Below are positions 43,720-52,739 of a DNA stretch of 64,000 bases, piece by piece; position 1 is the first letter of the stretch; each line of letters starts with the position of its first letter. This DNA is from Gracilibacillus kekensis (GTDB lineage: Bacteria; Bacillota; Bacilli; Bacillales; Amphibacillaceae). The stretch is taken from contig NZ_FRCZ01000004.1 in NCBI RefSeq assembly GCF_900143085.1, forward strand, positions 62,001 to 126,000, read 5' to 3'. The notes beneath the pieces are model-generated. The model ran no database searches. It saw nothing but the letters and a program-made list of their open reading frames with translations, and was not told the origin of the DNA. Position numbers and translations under genes: made by a program.

Positions 43720-44730
43720 ATGGCAAAAAGACAACAACTAAATGGAAAGCAAAAAGCTGCTATTCTATTAATCTCTTTAGGCCCAGATGTTTCAGCACAA
43801 GTTTATAAACATTTAACACCAGAAGAGATCGAAAAATTAACCTTGGAAATTTCATCAGTAAAAAAAGTAGAAGGTTCACAAAAAGATGAAATTTTAGAGC
43901 AATTTCATGAAATAGCGATGGCACAGGACTATATCTCGCAAGGTGGGATTAGTTATGCAAAAACAGTTCTGGAAAAAGCATTGGGCGAAGATAAAGCCGG
44001 AGAATTGCTTAACCGGTTAACATCTTCATTGCAAGTGAAACCATTTGACTTTGCAAGAAAAGCAGAACCAGGCCAAATCATTAATTTTATTCAAAACGAA
44101 CATCCGCAAACCATTGCACTCGTTTTATCTTACTTGGATTCTGAACAGTCCGCACAAATTCTGTCAGAATTACCGCAAGAAATGCAAGCAGATATCGCCA
44201 AAAGAATAGCAGTAATGGATTCGACTTCACCAGAGATTATTGCAGAAGTGGAGCAAATTCTTGAGAGAAAGCTATCTACTACTGTTTCTCAAGATTATAC
44301 ACAAACTGGTGGTATTCAAGCAGTTGTGGAAGTTTTAAATGGTGTTGATCGAAGCACAGAAAGAACGATATTAGACACATTGGAGATAGATGATCCAGAA
44401 CTTGCTGAAGAGATTAAGAAGCGCATGTTTGTATTTGAAGATATTGTTACTCTCGATAACCGTGCGATTCAACGTGTGATTCGAGAAGTGGAAAATGATG
44501 ATTTAAGGCTTTCACTTAAAGTTGGAAGTGATGAGGTGAAAGAAATCGTCTTTAATAACATGTCTACTCGAATGGCGGAAACCTTTAAAGAAGAGATGGA
44601 ATTTATGGGGCCTGTTCGTTTGCGTGATGTAGAGGAAGCACAATCCAGAATTGTTTCTACAATTCGACGTTTAGAAGAAGTGGGAGAAATTGTCATCGCC
44701 AGAGGTGGAGGAGATGATATTATTGTCTAA
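43720..44730 (+). CDS. fliG: Flagellar motor switch protein FliG
   Basis: FliG forms the torque ring that contacts the stator. The 336-residue protein shows the armadillo motifs NEHPQTIALVLSYLD and a C-terminal domain with the conserved charged face (IQRVIREVENDDLRLSLK). AAAGGAGG starts it. Its end overlaps the fliH start by 17 bases. Confidence 0.97.
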   Translation: MAKRQQLNGKQKAAILLISLGPDVSAQVYKHLTPEEIEKLTLEISSVKKVEGSQKDEILEQFHEIAMAQDYISQGGISYAKTVLEKALGEDKAGELLNRLTSSLQVKPFDFARKAEPGQIINFIQNEHPQTIALVLSYLDSEQSAQILSELPQEMQADIAKRIAVMDSTSPEIIAEVEQILERKLSTTVSQDYTQTGGIQAVVEVLNGVDRSTERTILDTLEIDDPELAEEIKKRMFVFEDIVTLDNRAIQRVIREVENDDLRLSLKVGSDEVKEIVFNNMSTRMAETFKEEMEFMGPVRLRDVEEAQSRIVSTIRRLEEVGEIVIARGGGDDIIV

Positions 44731-45484
44731 CAATCCCCTGCCAAATAGGCAAATTCATTTGCGTAAGATTGATATTCCAAAACAGAACTACTCAGAACAA
44801 GAAGCAGAAAATCAGCTGCAAAAAATGTATAAACAGATAGAGTCAGCTAACGCAGAACTTGAAAAAGTTATAGAAGAGAAGCGAAAAATGCAAGAAGCAA
44901 CAAACAAAGAGATACAAGCAGCGAAAGAGAATTGGGAACAGGAAAAGCTACAATATATCGAACAAGCACAGCAAGAAGGGTATCAACAAGGATTCGAACA
45001 AGGTCAAAAAGATAGTTTAACTCAATATAACACAATCATAACTGAAGCTGTAGATGTTTTAGACAATGCAAAACAAGAGTATTACAACATTGTTGCCGAG
45101 AGTGACGAGACTGTACTTGAAATCGCAATGGCAACATCAGAAAAAGTGCTTCATCAAGTGCTGGAAGAAGACCCTGCAAAATTCTTAGGGATAGTTCATT
45201 CGTTAATAAACCAAGTGAAAGATCATCCACATATAAAGTTGTTGGTTTCAAGTAAATATTATACTCTCTTGCTAGAAAATAAGGAGGAGCTTAGCTCTAT
45301 TCTTCATAATCAGATGGAATTCATGATTTACCCTTCTGCCGACCTAAAGGAAGAACAAGTTTTAATTGAAACCCCTTTTGGTAGAATTGACGCTTCACTT
45401 GATACTCAGTTAGAAGAAATTAGAACTAGACTTTTTCATGTAGTGGAGGAGATCACACGTGAAAACACAAATGATACTAAATGA
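44714..45484 (+). CDS. fliH: Flagellar assembly protein FliH
   Basis: FliH dimers hold the export ATPase FliI at the C ring. The 256-residue product is dominated by a Glu/Gln/Lys-rich coiled coil (about 20-120, including QQEGYQQGFEQGQKD, a small GxxxG-like repeat region) and has the C-terminal domain LVSSKYYTLLLENKEEL...TPFGRIDASLDTQLEEI. ATG 44714 is chosen because GGTGGAGGAG directly precedes it. fliI overlaps its end by 26 bases. Confidence 0.92.
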   Translation: MILLSNNPLPNRQIHLRKIDIPKQNYSEQEAENQLQKMYKQIESANAELEKVIEEKRKMQEATNKEIQAAKENWEQEKLQYIEQAQQEGYQQGFEQGQKDSLTQYNTIITEAVDVLDNAKQEYYNIVAESDETVLEIAMATSEKVLHQVLEEDPAKFLGIVHSLINQVKDHPHIKLLVSSKYYTLLLENKEELSSILHNQMEFMIYPSADLKEEQVLIETPFGRIDASLDTQLEEIRTRLFHVVEEITRENTNDTK

Positions 45485-46778
45485 AATTGAACGGGTGGAT
45501 TCATACAAAAGATATGGAAAAGTAGATCGAGTAGTCGGATTATTAATCGAGGCAAGAGGTCCTGAGGCAAGAATTGGAGAAGTTTGTTATATCCATACTA
45601 AGATGGCTAACGAGACAATAATGGCAGAAGTAATCGGATTTTACGAAGAGAAAGTGTTATTAATGCCATATTCCTCATTGCAAAATATTGCATCTGGTTG
45701 TTTAGTAGAGGCGACTAAACACTCTCTAAAAATTAAGATTGGGCGATCATTAATTGGAAAAGTAATTGATTCTGCAGGCAAAATGTTGGATGGTTCGAAT
45801 TTACCTAAAGGATTAAAAGAATATCCAACAGAACAGGCACCACCTAATCCATTAGAGCGACCGAGAATAAATGAACCAATTCAAATTGGCGTAAAAGCAA
45901 TAGATACCATGTTAACCGTTGGAAGAGGTCAAAGAATTGGAATTTTTGCCGGTAGTGGTGTCGGAAAAAGTACATTGCTAGGTATGATAGCACGAAATAG
46001 TAGTGCAGACATTAATGTCATTGCCTTAATAGGTGAGCGTGGTCGAGAAGTAAAAGAATTTATCGAACGTGATTTAGGTCCTGAAGGTTTGAAAAAATCA
46101 ATTGTTGTTGTGGCAACTTCAGACCAATCCGCACTTATGAGGATAAAAGGAGCGTATACAGCAACAGCAATTAGTGAATATTTTCGTGATCTTGGATATA
46201 ACGTTAATTTGATGATGGATTCGGTAACTCGAGTCGCCATGGCACAGCGAGAGATTGGACTTGCTATCGGTGAGCCGCCAACAACTAAAGGGTACACTCC
46301 TTCTGTTTTTGCCTTATTACCTTCGTTACTGGAAAGAACAGGAACGAGTAAGAATGGTTCAATTACAGCATTTTACACGGTGTTGGTCGATGGTGATGAT
46401 TTCAATGAGCCAATAGCAGATACAACAAGAGGAATCCTGGATGGTCACTTCATATTGGATCGAAAGCTAGCCGAGAAAGGTCAGTTCCCGGCAATTAATG
46501 TTCTGCAATCTGTAAGCAGAGTTATGCCAGAAATTGTATCTAAGAACAGGTTGAATACTGTTCAAAATATAAGAACGGTATTAGCAACTTATAATGATAA
46601 TGAAGAATTGATTCAAATCGGTGCTTATAAAAGAGGATCTAATAAAGTTGTAGACGAAGCAATATTACTCCAACCACACATTATGAACGCCTTGAAACAG
46701 GGGATGGATGAAAATGTGGATGATCAGACTGGATTCTCACAATTAGAGCAATTAGTAAAAAGGAGTAACTCCTCATGA
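45459..46778 (+). CDS. fliI: Flagellum-specific ATP synthase FliI
   Basis: FliI powers substrate unfolding and delivery at the flagellar type III export gate. The 439-residue protein is F1-beta-like, with Walker A GIFAGSGVGKSTLLG (about 162-176), ALIGERGREVKEF and LMMDSVTRVAMAQREIGL. The start is GTG 45459, seven bases after GTGGAGGAG. It overlaps fliJ by ATGA. Confidence 0.97.
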   Translation: MKTQMILNEIERVDSYKRYGKVDRVVGLLIEARGPEARIGEVCYIHTKMANETIMAEVIGFYEEKVLLMPYSSLQNIASGCLVEATKHSLKIKIGRSLIGKVIDSAGKMLDGSNLPKGLKEYPTEQAPPNPLERPRINEPIQIGVKAIDTMLTVGRGQRIGIFAGSGVGKSTLLGMIARNSSADINVIALIGERGREVKEFIERDLGPEGLKKSIVVVATSDQSALMRIKGAYTATAISEYFRDLGYNVNLMMDSVTRVAMAQREIGLAIGEPPTTKGYTPSVFALLPSLLERTGTSKNGSITAFYTVLVDGDDFNEPIADTTRGILDGHFILDRKLAEKGQFPAINVLQSVSRVMPEIVSKNRLNTVQNIRTVLATYNDNEELIQIGAYKRGSNKVVDEAILLQPHIMNALKQGMDENVDDQTGFSQLEQLVKRSNSS

Positions 46779-47221
46779 AACAACTAGGTGGATATGAAAA
46801 AATAAGACTGTTGAAAGATAACCAAAAAAAGGAAATTCAATTAATGTATCAAGAAGCTGCAGGTCAGTTTGAACAACATGCTACGAACTTATATGACTTA
46901 TTGAAAAAGAAAGAAAAAATAGAGGAAAGTTACAAACAATCTTTAGCTGATCGATCTCAGGTGGAAACATTACAATCCTATCATCAATATCTTGACTTCT
47001 TAACACCAAGTATATTGAACACACAGCAAAAAGTGGAAAAGGCTAGAAATAAAATGAATGAATTGCAAGACCGAGTTACTGAACAATATATCGAAGTGAA
47101 AAAGATCGAAAAAATAATTGATAAAAAACAAAGTGAATATAATCAATTCGAAAAAAGAAAAGACTTGATGTTTATGGATGAATTATCCATTCGTAAGTAT
47201 TCAGAAAGTAAGGATAGGTGA
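46775..47221 (+). CDS. fliJ: Flagellar export protein FliJ
   Basis: FliJ is the small coiled-coil stalk of the export ATPase. The 148-residue product is almost entirely charged helix, with motifs at the ends such as KIRLLKDNQKKEIQLMYQEA and FMDELSIRKYSE. Sequence conservation is low in this family; the position between fliI and motE/ylxF supports the call. Confidence 0.92.
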   Translation: MKQLGGYEKIRLLKDNQKKEIQLMYQEAAGQFEQHATNLYDLLKKKEKIEESYKQSLADRSQVETLQSYHQYLDFLTPSILNTQQKVEKARNKMNELQDRVTEQYIEVKKIEKIIDKKQSEYNQFEKRKDLMFMDELSIRKYSESKDR

Positions 47222-47225
47222 AGAA

Positions 47226-47810
47226 ATGGCTCCCAATCCATCAAAGAACAAAGAAAAAAAGGCAGGAATTTTTCAATGGCTGATCGTTATATTTGTTTCA
47301 CTTCTATTCGCTGCTTTAATTACAGTCATTATTTTAGTAACAATGGGTATTGATATTAGCAAATACACCAAAGAAACATTGAATAAGGTTCCTTTTATAG
47401 AAGAGCAAGTAACAACGGACTCAGAAGAATTATTTGAAAATAATTTAGCAAAGAAAGATCAAGAGATTTCTAACCTGGAAGAAGAACTAGAAGTCGTACA
47501 ATATGAAGCACAAGGAAAAGATAGTACGATCTCAGAGCTAGAAGAGGAAATAGAAAATCTAACTACACAATTAGCTGAGCTTGAACAACAAGCTACGGAA
47601 AGTACGGATGTTGGTAGTGGTTATCAAGAATTATCTGAGTCATTTTCAGCTATGAAACCTAAAGTTGCTGCACCTATCATTGAGAATATGGAAAATACAA
47701 TCGCTCTACCACTGCTAAGAGAACTAGATGCAGAAATACGTGGTGAAATTTTAGGTGAAATGGAACCTGAAATTGCAGCTGATTATAGTGATTTATTAGT
47801 AAATGAATAG
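47226..47810 (+). CDS. ylxF: YlxF/MotE family flagellar protein
   Basis: The 194-residue product has an N-terminal basic segment, one membrane helix (about 16-40), a coiled coil (about 75-125) and a C-terminal MgtE-N-like helical domain (FSAMKPKVAAPIIENMENTIALPLL). That layout matches YlxF and MotE proteins; MotE is a stator chaperone in alphaproteobacteria, and the role in bacilli is not settled. ATG 47226 is used; the longer frame starts inside fliJ. Confidence 0.85.
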   Translation: MAPNPSKNKEKKAGIFQWLIVIFVSLLFAALITVIILVTMGIDISKYTKETLNKVPFIEEQVTTDSEELFENNLAKKDQEISNLEEELEVVQYEAQGKDSTISELEEEIENLTTQLAELEQQATESTDVGSGYQELSESFSAMKPKVAAPIIENMENTIALPLLRELDAEIRGEILGEMEPEIAADYSDLLVNE

Positions 47811-47845
47811 TTATTTTATTTATCTTTTGAAGGGGGGTGAAAAAT

Positions 47846-49195
47846 ATGCATGTCGCAGCCAATTTATTAATTAATCCTGTAACTCCTGAAATGAAAGGAC
47901 CCATCAGGTCTGAGCTGAATGGTAATACATCCTTTCAAAAACAGTTATTGAGTATAAGCAATAGTCAAACAGCTGAGTTAAACAAAAATGAATTAGAAAC
48001 TCTATTATCTAAATTACCCGAAGGTTTTGATCTTGAAACATTAAAACAAATAAAAGATGTATTAAATAATTTGGATTTAGATCTAGAAAAACTTATCTCA
48101 ACTCTTGAGAATGCAGACTCAGAAGAAATATCATCCATGTTCACAGAAGAACAATTGACACTATTGAAAGGATACAATTCCAATAATAGCAACAAAGAAC
48201 ACGAGCTTAGTATCCTCGGACAAATTATGGAAGTAATTTCAGCACATGAACAGCAAGTGAATAATAGCTTTATCAACCAAATTTTATTGGCTCCATCGAA
48301 CAACGTGAATGGTGAAAGCAATGCAACGAAAATTGATGCAATGGTAAAAAAAGTGGAAGTACTTCTTACTAAATTAGAGCAAAATAAACTTTCGCAGCAC
48401 GACTTCAAACAATTAAATGAAATGTTGAGGCAATGGTCACAACTTGATAGCAATGCGAAAGGTAATGCACAAGCTTTATTAGCAGCAATGACACCAACGA
48501 AAACTAATGAAATCTGGAACAAACTTTTAGAAAATTTCCAAAATCGTATGGCGATGGAAAAAAACTATGGTCAGAGTCAAAAAGTAACACAACAAGATAT
48601 TGCCAAATGGATTAGCGGTGCAATGGAAAATCAAGGTAGTAGCATGAATCAAGAACAGGCACTATCTCAAACAAGAAGCGAGTTGCAAACTTTGATGAAC
48701 CAACAAGTCAATTCAAAGGTACAGCAATATGTGATTCACACGCAACAAACAAATACCGAACAACAAGTGGCACAGAAACAATTAATTGATCAATTTCAAC
48801 AGGCCATTCAAAAAAGTAATTTTATGAAAATGCCAAATGGTACGAATCAATTAATGTTGAGATTGCAACCAGAACATTTAGGTGATGTTATGGTGAAACT
48901 GACACAAGTGAATGGGGAAATGGTTGTAAAAATGATGGTTGCATCACAAGGTGCTAAAGAATTACTTGAAGGGAACTTAAATCAACTTCGGCATATGTTC
49001 TCTCCACAACAAGTGTTGATTGAACGTCAAGATACATTAACACAAACAGGTCAAGAAAAATTAACCGATGAAAATCAGGATTCATTGGATGACAAAGGTC
49101 AAAGTGAAAACGACCAAAATGATGGAGAGCAATCTGAATCAGAGGAACAAGACAAAATAAATTTCCATGATTTATTAATGGACGCGAAAGTGTAG
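47846..49195 (+). CDS. fliK: Flagellar hook-length control protein FliK
   Basis: FliK measures hook length and switches export specificity through FlhB. The 449-residue protein has a variable Gln- and Asn-rich N-terminal part and a conserved C-terminal hook domain (about 305-400) with QLMLRLQPEHLGDVMVKL and LLEGNLNQLRHMF, then an acidic Gln-rich tail. ATG 47846 follows AGGGGGG; a GTG at 47837 overlaps that site and is less likely. Confidence 0.93.
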   Translation: MHVAANLLINPVTPEMKGPIRSELNGNTSFQKQLLSISNSQTAELNKNELETLLSKLPEGFDLETLKQIKDVLNNLDLDLEKLISTLENADSEEISSMFTEEQLTLLKGYNSNNSNKEHELSILGQIMEVISAHEQQVNNSFINQILLAPSNNVNGESNATKIDAMVKKVEVLLTKLEQNKLSQHDFKQLNEMLRQWSQLDSNAKGNAQALLAAMTPTKTNEIWNKLLENFQNRMAMEKNYGQSQKVTQQDIAKWISGAMENQGSSMNQEQALSQTRSELQTLMNQQVNSKVQQYVIHTQQTNTEQQVAQKQLIDQFQQAIQKSNFMKMPNGTNQLMLRLQPEHLGDVMVKLTQVNGEMVVKMMVASQGAKELLEGNLNQLRHMFSPQQVLIERQDTLTQTGQEKLTDENQDSLDDKGQSENDQNDGEQSESEEQDKINFHDLLMDAKV

Positions 49196-49204
49196 GTGAT
49201 AAAT

Positions 49205-49660
49205 ATGACTACAATAGATCCAACCTATTATCTCGCTAATCAGACTAAGTCAAGAGAAGCAAGTAGCAGTTTAGGGAAAGATCAATTTTTAAAAATTTTG
49301 ATGACACAATTGCAAAACCAAGACCCGTTAAATCCGATGGAAGATAAAGAATTCATTTCTCAAATGGCGACATTTTCTTCCTTAGAGCAAATGATGTCCA
49401 TGTCCAAATCAATCGATTCATTAGTGCAGAATCAGACTGTGTCTCCTGTGATTCAATACAGTCATCTAATTGGCAAGGAAGTCGAACATTATCGGATTGA
49501 TGAAGAGTCCGGTGAAATTGCAGAACCGAAGGAAATTGTAACTGGACAGGTGAAAGCAATTTCGCAGCAGGAAGGATATGCTGTAATAGAATTAGAAAAT
49601 GATGTGAAAATTTATACAGATGAAGTCTTAAGAATCAAAGAAGAAAGTCAAGCAGAATAA
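49205..49660 (+). CDS. flgD: Flagellar hook capping protein FlgD
   Basis: FlgD caps the growing hook. The 151-residue protein carries the core motif LGKDQFLKILMTQLQNQDPLNPM and FISQMATFSSLEQM. It is short compared with proteobacterial FlgD and lacks their Ig-like domains, which is usual for Bacillus. The next gene starts 11 bases downstream. Confidence 0.95.
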   Translation: MTTIDPTYYLANQTKSREASSSLGKDQFLKILMTQLQNQDPLNPMEDKEFISQMATFSSLEQMMSMSKSIDSLVQNQTVSPVIQYSHLIGKEVEHYRIDEESGEIAEPKEIVTGQVKAISQQEGYAVIELENDVKIYTDEVLRIKEESQAE

Positions 49661-49671
49661 GGGGGGAGACA

Positions 49672-50034
49672 ATGGATCATCGAATTCATGCATTACATCC
49701 AACTATCCTTCCAAATCAACAAAATAATAAGAAAAAGAATGTTGAAACATCTTTTAAAGAAATATTAGGACAACAACAACCTATACAGATCAGTAAGCAT
49801 GCCGAGCAACGAATGGCTTCACGTAATATTGAAATCACCATAGACAAATGGTATGAGATGGAGAGCAAGCTAGAAGAAGCGAGCAAGAAAGGTGTCCGGG
49901 ATTCGTTAGTAATTACCGACGAAGCAGCATTTATTGTAAATGCTAAAAACAAAACGGTAATAACCGCAATGGAAAAATCAGAAATGAAAAGTAAAATTTT
50001 CACCAATATCAATGGAACGATATTAATAGATTAG
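49672..50034 (+). CDS. TIGR02530 family flagellar operon protein
   Basis: The 120-residue product matches a small flagellar-operon family (TIGR02530) found between flgD and flgE in many Firmicutes. Visible are SFKEILGQQQPIQISKHAEQRM and DSLVITDEAAFIVNAKNKTVITAM, then IFTNINGTILID at the end. It has no signal peptide or membrane helix. The function is unknown; a chaperone or assembly role in the hook is guessed from its position. As I recall it is not annotated in B. subtilis. Confidence 0.85.
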   Translation: MDHRIHALHPTILPNQQNNKKKNVETSFKEILGQQQPIQISKHAEQRMASRNIEITIDKWYEMESKLEEASKKGVRDSLVITDEAAFIVNAKNKTVITAMEKSEMKSKIFTNINGTILID

Positions 50035-50112
50035 GCTGGACTCGAAAAGAGAAGCCTGAAGTCGTGGACTGACAGAAGCGACAAATATTCGAAAATAGAG
50101 GAGCGGAATACA

Positions 50113-51036
50113 ATGTTAAGATCAATGTATGCAGGCATTTCAGGGATGAAAAGTTTTCAAACTAAGTTAGATGTAGTCGGTAATAATATTGCAAACGTTA
50201 ATACAGCTGGTTTTAAAAAAGGAAGAGCAACTTTTCAGGATATGATGAGTCAACCAATTCAAGGAGCAAGCGCACCAACAGATATTCGAGGTGGTATTAA
50301 TCCAGCACAGGTTGGTACAGGTGCACAATTAGGTTCAATAGATAATATTCATACACAAGGGAATCGCCAAACTACAGAAAGACCATTAGATCTTCAGTTA
50401 GAAGGAGATGGAATGTTTGTCTTTGGTAGAAATATGGCACCAGGTGATGCTTATAATGACGATGTTGAACTTCAATACTCAAGAGCAGGTAACATGTATT
50501 TAGATGATAATGGTTATGTTGTAAATGCTAACGGTCAATACTTAATGGGTTTTGATGCCCCGATGGATAATACTACTACTCCACCGACACCGGCAACCTC
50601 ATTAGACGATATTGATCATAGTGCTGTTGGACAAATTCAGATACCAGACTCTGCATCAAGTTTCAGTATTGAAGGTAATGGTATTGTTAATTATATTCAA
50701 GATGGTGAAACATATGTCGCAGGTCAAATTGCGGTGTCTAAGTTTTCTAATACTGGAGGTCTTGAAAAAGTAGGTTCTAACATGTTTCAAACTAGTCCAA
50801 ATGATGGGCAGATTGAAACTGGTGAATTAGATGGTGCTGGTAATGGAACTTTATTTTTTCAACCAGAATCAGATGGTACAGCTTCGATAGTTGCTGGTGC
50901 ATTAGAGATGTCTAATGTTGATTTATCTGAAGAATTCACTGAAATGATTACCGCTCAGCGTGGGTTTCAGGCAAATACTAGAATAATTACGACATCAGAT
51001 GAAATTTTACAAGAACTCGTTAACTTAAAACGATAA
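50113..51036 (+). CDS. flgE: Flagellar hook protein FlgE
   Basis: FlgE polymerises into the hook. The 307-residue protein has the D0 helices at both ends (MLRSMYAGISGMKSFQTKLD, NNIANVNTAGFKKGR, and EFTEMITAQRGFQANTRII), with a modest middle domain. It is short, as in B. subtilis, compared with about 400 residues in enterobacteria; some databases name such proteins FlgG-like. GAGGAG precedes the ATG. A hairpin lies right after its stop. Confidence 0.93.
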   Translation: MLRSMYAGISGMKSFQTKLDVVGNNIANVNTAGFKKGRATFQDMMSQPIQGASAPTDIRGGINPAQVGTGAQLGSIDNIHTQGNRQTTERPLDLQLEGDGMFVFGRNMAPGDAYNDDVELQYSRAGNMYLDDNGYVVNANGQYLMGFDAPMDNTTTPPTPATSLDDIDHSAVGQIQIPDSASSFSIEGNGIVNYIQDGETYVAGQIAVSKFSNTGGLEKVGSNMFQTSPNDGQIETGELDGAGNGTLFFQPESDGTASIVAGALEMSNVDLSEEFTEMITAQRGFQANTRIITTSDEILQELVNLKR

Positions 51037-51045
51037 AAGGGAGGA

Positions 51046-51073
51046 TGAGAGTTAAGGGATCCCTTAACTCTCA
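51046..51073 (+). promoter_or_regulatory. Perfect hairpin between the swrD ribosome binding site and start codon
   Basis: TGAGAGTTAAGGGA is followed at once by its exact reverse complement, a 28-base palindrome. The binding site AAGGGAGGA (51037-51045) lies before it and CAAACC plus the ATG (51080) after it. Unfolded, the site is about 35 bases from the ATG; folded out, 7 bases remain, an ideal spacing. It is not followed by a T run, so it is not a typical terminator. Confidence 0.75.
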
Positions 51074-51079
51074 CAAACC

Positions 51080-51304
51080 ATGATAACTTTAACTAAAATA
51101 AATAATGATCAGATTACTGTTAACGCAATATACATAGAGCGTATTGAATCGTTTCCAGATACAACTATCACACTTGTAAATCAGAAGAAACTATTTGTCA
51201 AAGAATCAGAAAATGAAGTTAAAGAAATGATGATAGATTTTTATAAAATGATAGGTCTTTATCAACTTCAAAAAGAAGTAGGTGAACAGAAAAATGAATC
51301 CTAA
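51080..51304 (+). CDS. swrD: Swarming motility protein SwrD (FlbD family)
   Basis: SwrD (YlzI) raises flagellar power and supports swarming in B. subtilis. The 74-residue product begins MITLTKINNDQITVNAIYIERIES, has TTITLVNQKKLFVKE, and matches the FlbD family in size and position between flgE and fliL. Its binding site is separated from the ATG by a strong hairpin. It overlaps fliL by 11 bases. Confidence 0.92.
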   Translation: MITLTKINNDQITVNAIYIERIESFPDTTITLVNQKKLFVKESENEVKEMMIDFYKMIGLYQLQKEVGEQKNES

Positions 51305-51710
51305 ATTAGTTAAAATTTTAGTAGCAGTACTATTAGTAATAACAATAGCTGGAGCGATCACGCTTTACTTTTTATTAAATAACACTTCAAATGATAATGA
51401 AACAATGACATTAGATGAAATGGTCAAATACTCATACACAACTGAAGAAATCAGAACAGATTTAAATGATGGAAATTTTGTACTTATTCAATTCCAGTTT
51501 ATCACCAACAGCAAAGATGCACTAAATGAGATTGAAAAAAGAGAATTTCAAGTAAAGAATGTATTTATCAAACAATCTGTTGATTTAACAGCTACTGACT
51601 TACAAGAAAATTTAACAGAAATAGAAGATAATATGCAAAATGCAATAAATGAAAAAATGACTGAAGGAAAAATCGTAGATGTATTAATAACAAGTAAAGT
51701 TATTCAGTAA
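51294..51710 (+). CDS. fliL: Flagellar basal body-associated protein FliL
   Basis: FliL is a single-pass membrane protein near the stator. The 138-residue product has an N-terminal helix (about 6-25, VKILVAVLLVITIAGAITL) and an outer domain with VLIQFQFITNSKDALNEIEKR. The ATG at 51294 lies in the end of swrD, eight bases after TAGGTGA. Confidence 0.94.
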   Translation: MNPKLVKILVAVLLVITIAGAITLYFLLNNTSNDNETMTLDEMVKYSYTTEEIRTDLNDGNFVLIQFQFITNSKDALNEIEKREFQVKNVFIKQSVDLTATDLQENLTEIEDNMQNAINEKMTEGKIVDVLITSKVIQ

Positions 51711-51737
51711 CTTAAACTCCGGAATGGAGGTGGGAAA

Positions 51738-52739
51738 ATGGCAGATGAAGTGCTATCACAAAATGAAATTGACGCCCTGTTATCAGCATTATCTTCAGGG
51801 GAAATGGATGCTAATCAGCTAAAAGAAGAAGAAAAGGAAAGAAAAGTAAAGGTATATGATTTTAAACGAGCGCTACGTTTTTCAAAAGACCAAATTAGAA
51901 GTATATCGAGAATTCATGATAATTTCGCAAGAATGTTATCGACTTATTTTTCAGCGCAATTAAGAACGTATGTACATATCTCAGTTGCATCTGTTGATCA
52001 AATACCATACGAGGAATTTATCAGATCGATCCCAACCAAAACGATTTTAAATGTTTATAGTGTTGAACCTTTAGATGGCAGAATCATATTTGAATTTAAT
52101 CCTAATATCGCTTATGCAATGTTAGATCGAATACTTGGTGGTAAAGGAAGTAGTGTAAATAAAATTGATAGTTTGACAGAAATAGAAACTACTTTAATGT
52201 CACAATTATTTGAAAGAGCACTAGATAATTTACAGGAAGCTTGGGGTTCAGTCGTAGATATCGATCCAATGTTAGAAGATTTTGAGGTAAATCCACAGTT
52301 TTTACAATTAGTGTCACCGAATGAAACCGTAGTGGTAGTCTCATTAGATACAACAATCGGAGATAGTAGTGGTATGATCAACATTTGTATTCCACATGTC
52401 GTATTGGAACCTATAATCCCTAAACTCTCCGTACATTATTGGATGCAAAATGAAAATTCTAAAGAACGTAAGCCTGAAGAATATCAATCTTTATCAAGAA
52501 ATATCAAACAAACGAGCCTTGATGTATCTGTAATTTTAGGTGAAACGACAATAACGTTAGAAGAATTGATGTTTCTAGGAAATAGTGACACGATTGTACT
52601 TAATAAAAGTATAAATCAACCATTAGATTTAATGGTTGATAGAGAACCGAAGTTTTATGTGCAGCCGGGTAAGAACAAACACAAAATGGCTGTTCAAGTA
52701 TTAGATGAAATTAAGGGAGGGGACCAAGATGATGAATGA
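51738..52739 (+). CDS. fliM: Flagellar motor switch protein FliM
   Basis: FliM binds CheY-P and forms the C ring. The 333-residue protein starts with the CheY-binding motif LSQNEIDALLSAL, then KVYDFKRALRFSKDQIR, and ends with a SPOA domain (DVSVILGETTITLEELMFLG). It overlaps fliY by 11 bases. Confidence 0.97.
   Translation: MADEVLSQNEIDALLSALSSGEMDANQLKEEEKERKVKVYDFKRALRFSKDQIRSISRIHDNFARMLSTYFSAQLRTYVHISVASVDQIPYEEFIRSIPTKTILNVYSVEPLDGRIIFEFNPNIAYAMLDRILGGKGSSVNKIDSLTEIETTLMSQLFERALDNLQEAWGSVVDIDPMLEDFEVNPQFLQLVSPNETVVVVSLDTTIGDSSGMINICIPHVVLEPIIPKLSVHYWMQNENSKERKPEEYQSLSRNIKQTSLDVSVILGETTITLEELMFLGNSDTIVLNKSINQPLDLMVDREPKFYVQPGKNKHKMAVQVLDEIKGGDQDDE

Noticed and set aside
47965-48522. Long minus-strand ORF (185 codons) inside fliK, and similar antisense ORFs in smc, fakA, hslU and fliF
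   Set aside because: These are shadows of strongly biased coding frames: no binding sites, Ser/Leu-rich nonsense composition and full overlap with well-identified genes.
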